Shown here: in pieces, positions 30,137 to 38,201 of the stretch
Layout of the letters: every line of letters starts with the position of its first letter
Position numbering within the stretch: the first letter of the stretch is position 1
DNA from: Branchiostoma floridae
Lineage: Eukaryota; Chordata; Leptocardii; Amphioxiformes; Branchiostomatidae
Length of the DNA stretch: 38,201 nt
Assembly (NCBI RefSeq): GCF_000003815.2
Contig: NC_049991.1
Location: 12,705,260 to 12,743,460 of the forward strand
Reading direction: 5' to 3'
Notes under the pieces: generated by a model
The model's database searches: none
Seen by the model: only the letters and a program-made list of their open reading frames with translations
What the model was told of the DNA's origin: nothing
Program-made: the position numbers and the translations under genes

Positions 30137-30139
30137 GTT
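30129..30139 (-). promoter_or_regulatory. YY1-like motif at UBE2O start codon
   Basis: The minus strand reads AACATGGCGGC across the ATG, matching the YY1 consensus AANATGGCGGC that often overlaps start sites of housekeeping genes. Confidence 0.5.
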
Positions 30140-31048
30140 GGACCTCACCTGTCCGCACGGGCTGATGGGAAGGAAATAGTGCACACTCGAAGAGAACCGT
30201 CATCTTCAAGCAGATGTTGGAGAGGAAAGGAGCTTCATGGTTTCGGAGTGGGCTTTCTCAGTGGAAATCAGCACTATAATCCTGAAGAGACTAACAATGT
30301 GTAGCCAATGCTGATAAGTAAAATAGATAGATAAAGTGCCTGTAGCTATTGAGACATTTTCCGTGTCAGGCTGATCCTTGATAAAGGCTTATTCGGCGAG
30401 GTCAACGACCTTTTACTTTCAACAGACTTTCATCATAGGTAAACGTTATGATGTTGCTAAATTGTAGTCACATCAAGCTTACTTCTGATGAGAATTTGTA
30501 GTATGCAATTTATTGGCAGAAACTGAAACTCAGACATACAGATATACACACAGTCAGGTCAATGAACCGTATTTCAATGAGCAAGGCAGTTTTCAACAAT
30601 CAACAAACAATGTCCAAGACACATTTCTTTTCCTCTGAACATGTTAATCGCTGGAAACAAGTTAACATTAATGAAATACACACAAACAAGCTAATGATAC
30701 AAATTGCTGCTACTCCAAAGAAAATGCTAGAGGTCGATATTCTTAAGAATAGAAAGCTAAAAAAAAAGCCGTTCCACCTCAAACTAAGTTTTCTAGCCGC
30801 TTGCTGCAATAAGACATATAAGAACTGTCCGATGATGATTACATCAGCATTTACTTGATGTCTCCTGTCAGAAATGAAATAAAACGTTCTTTGTTACAAA
30901 ATGTTTATGAAAAATATGAAGTTAGTCATCAGATCTGACTTAATTGTCTCGCGTCCAATGAGGCTTATTTGGGGTCGTTCTCGGAAGAGGGAAAGTTCTG
31001 TGACATTCAAGACGTCCTTGTTTACAGATATTATTTTGTTATGAAAGA

Positions 31049-31247
31049 GTAGCCTCCATAGCAGGCTCTCTGGGCCCTCCGTCTTTTGGGGGCCCACAAT
31101 ACACTTTTGCTGGCCATTTCTTTTTGTATTGGGTCGGTTGTACTGCTGGCCTCTAGTACATGTGACCCAGTGCAAAAAGAAATGGCCAGCAAAAGTACAT
31201 TATGAGCTAAAAAAAAGGCCCAGAGAGCCTAGCTACCATGGAGGCTA
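31049..31247. mobile_element. MITE-like element with terminal inverted repeats
   Basis: About 199 bp. TAGCCTCCAT and ATGGAGGCTA form the ends; the arms continue with GGCTCTCTGGGCC and CTTTTGCTGGCCATTTCTTT on both sides, so most of the element folds back on itself. The flanks carry ATGAAAGA at 31041-31048 and 31248-31255, an 8-bp (or 9-bp with one mismatch) target duplication as made by hAT or Mutator-type transposases. No coding capacity. Confidence 0.85.
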
Positions 31248-31434
31248 ATGAAAGAACCGCTTTTTTACTTCATCCCCCAGCTGCAGCCTCTGTGACATGT
31301 TCAACCACCGTGGTGAAGCTCATGAGACGAGGCCCTCACGTGGACAAGATGTTAGATCACCTACCTCATTTGGGCGTTTTTGTCAATCTAAAAGCGATTA
31401 ATTCGATAAAAGAATATCATTAAATCACACGAGC

Positions 31435-31454
31435 CCGCCCCCCCCCCCCCCCCC
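31435..31454. repeat. Poly-C run
   Basis: About 19-20 consecutive C, interrupted once by G near the start. Confidence 0.9.
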
Positions 31455-32405
31455 AAGTTACCACAAATGGTGTGCGTGCATGATGATCCTGTGGCTAACG
31501 ATCATGTCTACGGACCAGGTCAGATTAACAAATCATGATTGGTGATTGCCACTACTCAAGGAAACGCCAATGCTCAAAATATAATCATTCAATCGGAAGC
31601 TTACACATACACTCTTACCAGAATATCTTTCTTGTAAAATATTTGTCCGACGTTGGGCCGACGATTAGAGACATATTCATTGATTTTCATACGAAGCCAC
31701 TAGCCGATTTCTTATTCGACTGATTTGAAATCTTAGGATTCTCTGGTTGCCAGATCGCCCTGGGTTCAATGAGCAACAAGACTATCAGCGATGGGTGAGG
31801 TGACCTGGTGAGGTAAGATGAGGTTGGTATCAATCAATATTCATTTTTGCAAGGCTGACGCGTCACGATTAAGACCATTTGAAGTGCTGTATTGAAATAA
31901 GTTGTTTATGATGTTATGGCAGATGTGATAAAATCATTGACATTAATTGACAAGGCAAGATTTAGAACAGATGTACAAGTGCTATCAAAGCATGCGCAGA
32001 TAGGACATACGAACACTGCCGCTATATCTATATCTTTCCTTTTTATATTTGTTTCAGTTGCCATATCATACCATACACAAATAAACATCAAACAATTAAT
32101 TGATTCGGTCATAGGACCTTTTCTGATTAGTCTAGCGACGTCGATAAAACATGCAGTCAGCGATCAAATTTCTCGGTGAGAGGGTTTCAACCGGTACCGC
32201 TAGCCTGACTAGTCGGCTTTTCCCCAGACGCGTCTTTTTTATTTTCGTATCGTTCCCTCCGGCACATTCAGAGTTTCAAACATAGTCTGTTTCGTGTCAT
32301 TCAGCTCTCAGTGTCATCCACGGCCAGTCGTACTTTTTTTAGCTGTGGTGGCGCATTTCATTTGTTTTTGTCCAGGAGCTCAGCAGACGTGAATCACATA
32401 GTACG

Positions 32406-32757
32406 ATGGAAGGGGATCCTATTAGTCACCTTTCCGTTAGCAATCGTCATATAACGGATCCCTCAACTACTTATGTCAGGGCACCCAGTTCCCAACAGAA
32501 TACTGAAATATGCCCAGTTCTGTATGGTACAGAAAAGTATGACAAGGAGTTCAGTGTTCCTTTGCAAAGTCAACAGAGCACGGAAACACGTTCAAACGTC
32601 TATGGAACAGAAACTAGTGACATGGGGCAGACAGAAGTGGGGTACGTTGGAGCACGGGGTACCGACATTTCTTGTGAACCGGTTGAATATGCCAACTCAC
32701 CAAGTGCTGATGTGCCCGACGACGTCGCATATACTACACCCGAAGATGTTAACACAG
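32406..32757 (+). CDS. Membrane protein exon 1, cytoplasmic tail
   Basis: ATG at 32406, 117 codons, donor GTAGGT after AACACAG. Tyrosines at 23, 40, 45, 66, 80, 95 and 109. Confidence 0.75.
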
Positions 32758-35700
32758 GTAGGTAAACTGAATAATTGACATGACAACAGCTTTCTGTTCC
32801 AAAATGAATGTTATCTGTCTCATCAATGCCAAAATGATCCATTTGGTAATCATTTTTTTGTTATCTCCATATTATATCCATATGATATACACAGAATTTT
32901 CGACGTGGATTCTACATGGGGCATAAGGCATTTTGTTCCTTTTTTAAAATGCTCATTTACTATGCGGCAAATACACGTAATAAAAAAAGGTTCTGCATAA
33001 GGGTTATCAGAACTCCACAAATGTGATATCTAACACGCATTAACATATTCTAAAATTAACAAAGGATTCTTTAACGTTGGTGTGCACTTATGTTAATAAC
33101 CTATCGCAGTGAATAGGTAATAAGAATTCAAATCTATTCGATATATCAAACAATAATTGGTGGTTCTGACTGATGTATTCTGAAAGGTTGTTCTAGTATG
33201 TAAAAATCAATCGATATTCACCGAGTGTTGATCATAAAGGATTTAAAGAATAACTTACATTAGTCCTGATATGCGTTGAAAGTGATATTGTAGATGTACA
33301 TTAGTTAAGATATTTGAACAAATAGCAATGAGTTAAGATATTTGAACAAGTAGAAATGAGTTAAGATATTTGAACAAATAACAATGGTTTACAGTAATCT
33401 TAGATGTCATGAGGAAACTTGGGATGAATTGTTTCTTATTTTATTAGTGGAGTCAATGTACTGTACTGTACTGTCACATTGTGGTACTGTTAAGTACGTG
33501 TGCTTTTTTATTCGTCTCTGTCAGTCCTTATGTTAATGGGTTCTAAGTTGTGAAGCCTGGTTCGTGTGCCGCTCACCTCGCCTAGGTGGAGTGGTAGCCA
33601 ATTTCTTAATCTTTCAGATGGCAAAAGTTGCTGGCGAACCTGTAGCACAACTCTCGGTGACGATTATTGATAGTAATTCAACTGTTCGACAGGCCTTGGG
33701 ATGATACAGTTTAATGGATATCTGAACCGCATTTGCATAAACAATAAGAAAGATTTTATTTTGCGAAGGTATGAGATCATGGAAGTCTAGTTGGGCCTTG
33801 ACTGATTCAAACCTACATTTACTATGGACTTTCTCTGCAGAATTGACAGGGTGTTCCCCTCAATAGCCATGGGCTCTTTAATTATGGCTGGTCATATAGT
33901 TTCGTATAACGTCCTTGCGTATACATATCTCACACACTCGTACCAATTCAGTCGACCCCTAATGTCTCTCAATGTTCATATTGTATCTATCAAAGAAACC
34001 GCAGCGTCTTCTACCATTTAGCGAATAACAAATCTATGTACACACTGAATATTTTCTGCCATTTTACCATTCTGTAGAGACCGAAGTGAAGTCCCTCGTT
34101 ACAGACGACTGTACTAACGACCCTGACAACCACGATTACCACTACATCGACGAAGATGAAGTTATGACCAACCTCCAACAGAGAAGGAACAACCACGGTG
34201 GTCAATCGACCGGTGCGGCGACAGACATTAAAGGCCTGGCAACTGTAACCAAGGACATTATAGGTCTGCCTGACAACCCTTTGTATAACACTGGTGTCAC
34301 ACAACAAGCTGAGGAGGGAGGTAACGTACGTTCTTAAACTCTAGTAATAGATAAGAAGGAAGACAGCGACAGTTACGACGAAAGTGAATAGGTTACGTCA
34401 ATCCTGCACCATGACATGGCCCTTTTGTGATCTTGAAAAAGTTTTGAAAAGCCATGTCAAAGTTTGTCTCTCTATAGAATAGTGAATACAACATGTCCAC
34501 TTCTCAAAACACGTTGATGGATGTTTATGAAAATTTTCAAGTAATGAATATCTCAAGTCACATAAGGCCACATTGAGTAAACTGCATCTGCGTGCGTGTT
34601 CAGCACCAAGGACAGGGCTATTTGCCTTATGTTATGTAGACCAAATAGCGATTTTCAACCTCCTTGTGTAGACGATGAGTTAATGAAGAATTACTTCAAG
34701 TACCTAACTGTGGTGACCATGAGCAAGAAAAGTCTGCAACAATCAGCGCGGCAGTCTAACTATCCTTGGCGACTCAGGGAGGCCATACTTACTTGAATAT
34801 TAATATAATATAGTCGCCACTACTACTATCTACATCCAAATCTACATGAACTTTTGTATGTAATTCATCTTATATGTACAGACAGTTTTGAAATAACTTT
34901 TTTTTCTTGGCAGTCAGAGCATAAGGAGTATATCAAACAGAGCTAACGGTTTGAAGCATACTACACGGACATGCCTATAGATGTCCTCTGGCAATACTAG
35001 TCTACTTTGTCAAAGAGATGTTCATCTTTAATTACGATTAATGATTTTAATATTGACTCAAGAGCTACTTACTGTAGCATTGCATACGGGAACAAAAATC
35101 TTGTTGGTAGTGATACTGTTAGTGTTTTATCGCTTCAATTCCTTTTACGAGCTTTATGAAAAATATAACGTTTGGGGGATTAGCTATATTTTGCGGACTT
35201 TGTTTTTCTTTCGCATGCTTGCATTAGATTTTGTAGTCTGCACAGGATGTCATCCATAACATTTACTTGCTGTAGCCTGAACAGCAGTTTCTTTAGCCAA
35301 GCCAATGGTTCAGCACTGTAACCGATGGTGATGAAAGCCTGGATGAGTTGATCGGATTATACAAGACATGAGGTATTGTCTGCCAACAGATAGCACCTGT
35401 GCGGAAAGACTTTGTACATGTGGGGAGACCTTTAGCCGCACGCGTCTGTTCCGAGCCTTTATCATCATCATCGCTTTAGCCTCATGCCTTTGCGCTGCAG
35501 CTGCAACGATCATGTACATCACTGGCACATACGGGAAAGACCATTTGGTCAGTCATCTTGATTGCATATTCAATAATAGCCAGCAATGTTTATATTTCCT
35601 CTTACACATACAAAGTAGGTACGTTGAGGACAATTTGAACGAAGTGTCGGGATGGTTTGAGGATACGCTTGTATGTGATATACAAACAGCCGTTTTCTAT

Positions 35701-37427
35701 GTGCAGTCACAAACTTCTGCGAACTAAACGTACATACGATAGATGCAGAGCTTAAGAGCGCCACTGAATTTCCTACTAGTGAGCAATTCTTTTCCTTATC
35801 AATTAGACTTTACTTCAGATGAAATATGACTTTACCTTAGCTTTGAATTTAAATCATTCATTCATTTAATCCATCCATCCATCCATCCATCCATCCATCC
35901 ATCCATCCATCCATCCATCCATCCATCCATCCATCCATCCATCCATCCATCCATCCGTCCGTCCGTCCGTCCGTCCGTCCGTCCATCCATCCATCCATCC
36001 ATCCATCCATCCATCCATCCATCCATCCATCCATCCATCCATCCATCCATCCAACCAACCATCCATCCATCCATCCATCCATCCATCCAACCAACCATCC
36101 ATCCATCCATCCATCCATCCATCCATCCATCCATCAACCATCCATATAGCCATCTGTGATGACAGCTACGCCAGCTACGTCCGTATGGAAGTCTGCGAAT
36201 CATGCAACAAGTACAAGTACTGAGCTGTCTGCGACTGATGTGCTTCTGAACAGGAGCATCATTCCGTCAAGGATCCGGTCAACAAAGTCATCACGACTCA
36301 TGCCGACCACAACAAGGACTAAAGTAGGTAAAACATACACAATGTAATTTGCATGTTACATTTCAATTCTTGAATGACATTGGTTGCTAACATAGGTATA
36401 CCATCAAACTTCTGATATTAGCGCGTTTACATGGTATCTTGTCTGGTCTCTGTTTTATGGAAGAATTGACATCCAATCATGTTTGTGATGTGGTATTTTG
36501 ATATGCTTGTGTGTTCAGTCAGGCAATGTGATGATGCTTTGCGTCAGTTTTCTCAAGAAGACAAACTTTCCATGTCATAAAACCAAGAATTTTGAAACAA
36601 TGGTGAGACATGATAAACGGGATTCCATTTTACGTGGACAGGATACGAGTCTCGATGAGAAGACAACAACTGCCTCGTCAGAAGAAACCTCAACTGACAC
36701 TACAGCTACCGATGTAAGTCAAGCACAACATGTTTCTTTTCTTACAATTTCAGTACTATGAAGGAAAATTAAGGCACACCTGCCTAAGGTTTGATAACAA
36801 ACTTCAATCACACTCCTGTCCTATAGTTGATGATTCAGGATAAAGACTGCAGCGTTAAATTGTCTCTGAGTGTTAGCTAACATTGACTGCGTTTCGGTTT
36901 TCCGTTTGTTTCTCCAAATGAATTACAGTGCCATCAGTTCTTGGTTCACCACTGGTTACTGCATTCTTTCAGACATCAAATTTGATAAGCACACTTAGGC
37001 AGTAATTTTAACTCCATGTGTAATCTTGTTGATGCCTATGGCTATGAACATGTTACAGGGGCTTGGTGTGTTTAGTCCTTTATTTGTACCCTGATTAGTC
37101 CCCTCTCCTTGTTAATTCAGCATCTGAAAGTAACCGCCACACCTGATACATCTAGTTCAGCTGCACAAACCACGACCCATGATGATCTGACAACAACTGT
37201 ACTTTCAGAAGTGATCAAAACTAGCCCCCAGGTAAGTTGTAAACCGTATTCGTATGTTGCAAACCATTGTAGCAATGCAATACATGCCAGCAGTCTTAAG
37301 AAATGTTAAGATGTTCAATGGTGTTGTTAACTTGTTTTTCTTTCTGTTGAGTAGTTTCCACATACTTCTAACGGGGTCTTATTGGAGAGGACGGAAAAGC
37401 AAGTACTGGTATCTGCAACGATAAAAG
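32406..37427 (+). CDS. Type II membrane protein with tyrosine-rich tail and Thr/Ser stalk, 5' part
   Basis: Proposed exons: 32406-32757, 34078-34320, 35390-35547, 36150-36323, 36642-36713, 37121-37231, 37355-37427, phases 1, 1, 0, 0, 0, 0, 1; 394 residues, continuing off the right edge. No signal peptide. Residues 1-220 form a polar tail with about 12 tyrosines, including a 26-residue duplicated SQQxTE...YGTE unit (Tyr40, Tyr66), an EYANS motif (Tyr95, Grb2-type YxN) and an NPLY motif (184-187). A basic, Cys-containing juxtamembrane segment leads to the membrane helix 221-242 ([20 protein letters not shown]). Residues 252-394 are Thr/Ser/Glu-rich, like a glycosylated stalk. The missing C-terminus may hold a ligand-binding domain such as a C-type lectin, but that is a guess. 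Exons 1-3 are well supported; the exon 3 end and exons 4-7 rest on splice signals and frame only. Confidence 0.65.
32758..34077 (+). other. Membrane protein intron 1
   Basis: 1.3 kb, AT-rich. Includes the three-copy repeat at 33304-33386; no other feature seen. Confidence 0.6.
33304..33386. repeat. Three-copy 28-bp tandem repeat
   Basis: GTTAAGATATTTGAACAA followed by A/GTAGCAATGA-type bases occurs three times in tandem. Confidence 0.9.
34078..34320 (+). CDS. Membrane protein exon 2, cytoplasmic tail with NPLY
   Basis: Acceptor CCATTCTGTAG, donor GTAACG, phase 1 to 1. Encodes [11 protein letters not shown] and [10 protein letters not shown]; NPxY motifs bind PTB domains or clathrin adaptors. 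Confidence 0.75.
34321..35389 (+). other. Membrane protein intron 2, no feature seen
   Basis: About 1.07 kb. Several short ORFs without conserved motifs or good splice frames. Confidence 0.5.
35390..35547 (+). CDS. Membrane protein exon 3, membrane helix
   Basis: Acceptor GTCTGCCAACAG, phase 1 in. Encodes a [10 protein letters not shown] segment, basic RTRLFR and the hydrophobic helix. The donor is uncertain: GTCAGT at 35548 (phase 0) fits the next exon, but GTAGGT or GTACGT near 35614-35619 are alternatives. Confidence 0.65.
35869..36143. repeat. Large (ATCC)n microsatellite with variant blocks
   Basis: About 270 bp of ATCC units with an internal block of seven TCCG units (about 35954-35983) and two AACC interruptions. 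The ORFs across it (WMDG repeats) are artefacts. Confidence 0.98.
36150..36323 (+). CDS. Membrane protein exon 4, Thr/Ser-rich stalk
   Basis: 58 in-frame codons from acceptor CATATAG to donor GTAGGT, beginning [11 protein letters not shown] and ending MPTTTRTK. The (ATCC)n microsatellite ends just upstream and would supply the pyrimidine tract. An alternative acceptor after GATGACAG exists. Confidence 0.5.
36642..36713 (+). CDS. Membrane protein exon 5, stalk
   Basis: 24 codons, phase 0-0, [20 protein letters not shown] and TATD, between CGTGGACAG and GTAAGT. Confidence 0.6.
37121..37231 (+). CDS. Membrane protein exon 6, stalk
   Basis: 37 codons, phase 0-0, with [18 protein letters not shown], between TTAATTCAG and GTAAGT. 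Confidence 0.65.
37355..37427 (+). CDS. Membrane protein exon 7
   Basis: 24 codons plus one base, [20 protein letters not shown] and ATIK, between TGTTGAGTAG and GTAAGC (phase 1 out). Less Thr-rich, perhaps the end of the stalk. Confidence 0.5.
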
Positions 37428-37605
37428 GTAAGCAACCAGTTGGCAAGACTTAACAACTAGTTGGTATTTCTAGACCTCTTTACATTTTTCAATGGAATTT
37501 AATATCCATACATTGGATAGTATATATAGAAGAAGTCTTTCAGGCATCTGCAATTATTATATTTCAGCCATACATAGTATGGTGAAATATATTGTATTCG
37601 TAATG

Positions 37606-37634
37606 TTTCTTTCTTTCTTTCTTTCTTTCTTTCT
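37606..37634. repeat. (CTTT)n microsatellite
   Basis: Seven CTTT units just before the right-hand satellite array. Confidence 0.95.
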
Positions 37635-37669
37635 CCTGTCAAATCTTCAAAGTGATTCATCTCCGCCGT

Positions 37670-38201
37670 TCCTGGACCGAATGACCTGAAATTCGGCACA
37701 GGGGTAGAGTGGGCCAATACCTTGATGCTTTTTTCCCATTTTTTTCATATCTGCCTCTAAAATGATTTTATTGAGATTTTTTGGTCAATTTTAGACCAAA
37801 ACTGTATATATTGGCCCCTGTACCCTGGTATTACAACCAAATGAGCTGAAATTTGACAGAGATGTGCCTTGATAATGCCCCCATATAAATTCGATAACAC
37901 TTTTGGTGTACAGTACAACAAAATGCTTATTTTTGTGATTTTTTGACCAATTTTTGACCAAAAAAGGACACTTTTGGCCCCTGTACCCTGGTATTACAAC
38001 CAAATGAGCTAAAATTTGACAGAGATGTGCCTTGATAATGCCCTCATATAAATTCAATAACACTTTTGGTGTACAGTGCAACAAAATGCTTATTTTTGCG
38101 ATTTTTTGACCAATTTTTGACCCAAAAAAGAACACTTTTGGCTCCTGTACCTTGGTATTGCAACCGAATGAGCTGCGTAACAGAGATCAAGCAGCCAAAC
38201 C
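37670..38201 (-). repeat. Satellite-like tandem array, ~163-bp unit, runs off the edge
   Basis: GGCCCCTGTACCCTGGTATT and close variants recur at 37813, 37977 and 38140 (164 and 163 bp apart). On the minus strand each unit reads TCAAATTTCAGCTCATTTGG then TAATACCAGGGTACAGGGGC, clearly related to the plus-strand units at 4715-5650. Confidence 0.85.

Larger units (their letters stand above)
30137..32405. other. Divergent intergenic region between UBE2O and the membrane-protein gene
   Basis: The two genes point away from each other, 2.27 kb apart. It holds the UBE2O 5'UTR/promoter, a MITE at 31049-31247 and a poly-C run at 31435-31454. No further gene is supported; ORFs are under 115 codons without conserved motifs. 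Confidence 0.6.

Noticed and set aside
31041-31255. Inverted repeat considered as a microRNA precursor
   Set aside because: The flanking direct repeats and ~90-nt arms fit a MITE insertion better.
33304-33386. Three evenly spaced repeats resembling a CRISPR array
   Set aside because: Only three contiguous tandem copies without unique spacers, in an intron of a eukaryotic gene.
34596-35259. Two plus-strand ORFs of 66 and 72 codons
   Set aside because: No splice-compatible frame with the neighbouring exons and no recognisable motif.
35368-35727. Whole 119-codon ORF as a stand-alone small membrane protein
   Set aside because: A good acceptor at 35389 and matching phase join it to the upstream tail exons; the downstream half looks intronic.
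35858-36203. Three overlapping minus-strand ORFs of repeated Trp-Met-Asp-Gly
   Set aside because: They are translations of the (ATCC)n microsatellite in three frames.
37791-38135. 114-codon minus-strand ORF, and similar peptides at 4613-5733
   Set aside because: Repeated reading of the ~160-bp satellite unit; copies are interrupted by stops and no start or splice context supports a gene.

Overview
This window looks like invertebrate deuterostome nuclear DNA, most likely amphioxus (Branchiostoma). Genes are split into many short exons with GT-AG introns of 0.2-6 kb, and the exons of one gene fit human UBE2O closely. A kinase receptor of the kind expanded in amphioxus is present, along with many short repeats and four assembly gaps (2276-2543, 20906-21005, 22890-22989, 26471-26570). 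The species call is inference; no rRNA, mitochondrial or other diagnostic marker is present.

Layout. (1) 256-10969, minus strand: the 5' five exons of a short-chain dehydrogenase/reductase resembling HSD17B8; the remaining exons lie beyond base 1. Its fourth intron (355-9216) is 8.9 kb and holds two things: a repeat-rich block with a minisatellite, a ~160-bp satellite-like array and a 5.15-kb interval bounded by inverted repeats, and (2) 5800-9030, plus strand: a complete two-exon receptor tyrosine kinase with a cadherin-like / EGF / Ig / three-EGF ectodomain and an unusual kinase (HCD instead of HRD, SLE instead of APE). (3) 12759-30136, minus strand: the E2/E3 hybrid ubiquitin ligase UBE2O in 18 exons, traced exon by exon with consistent splice phases; exon 4 is mostly lost in a gap and exon 7 contains another gap. 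It has a large Ala/Glu/Lys-rich coiled coil between CR1 and CR2 that I do not recognise from human UBE2O. (4) 32406-37427, plus strand, continuing off the right edge: a type II membrane protein with a tyrosine-rich cytoplasmic tail, one membrane segment and a Thr/Ser-rich stalk built from short, mostly phase-0 exons. (5) 37670-38201: a second copy of the ~160-bp satellite family, in the opposite orientation to the first.

The genes share no obvious pathway: mitochondrial fatty-acid or steroid redox (SDR), receptor signalling (kinase), protein quality control (UBE2O) and a probable cell-surface receptor. The most interesting points are the kinase gene nested antisense in the SDR intron directly beside a repeat block, its altered motifs, possible intronic polyadenylation giving a kinase-less receptor, the rearranged coiled coil in UBE2O, and several recognisable non-autonomous mobile elements. 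All exon borders were read by eye from splice signals, reading frame and remembered family sequence; no alignment or transcript data were available.
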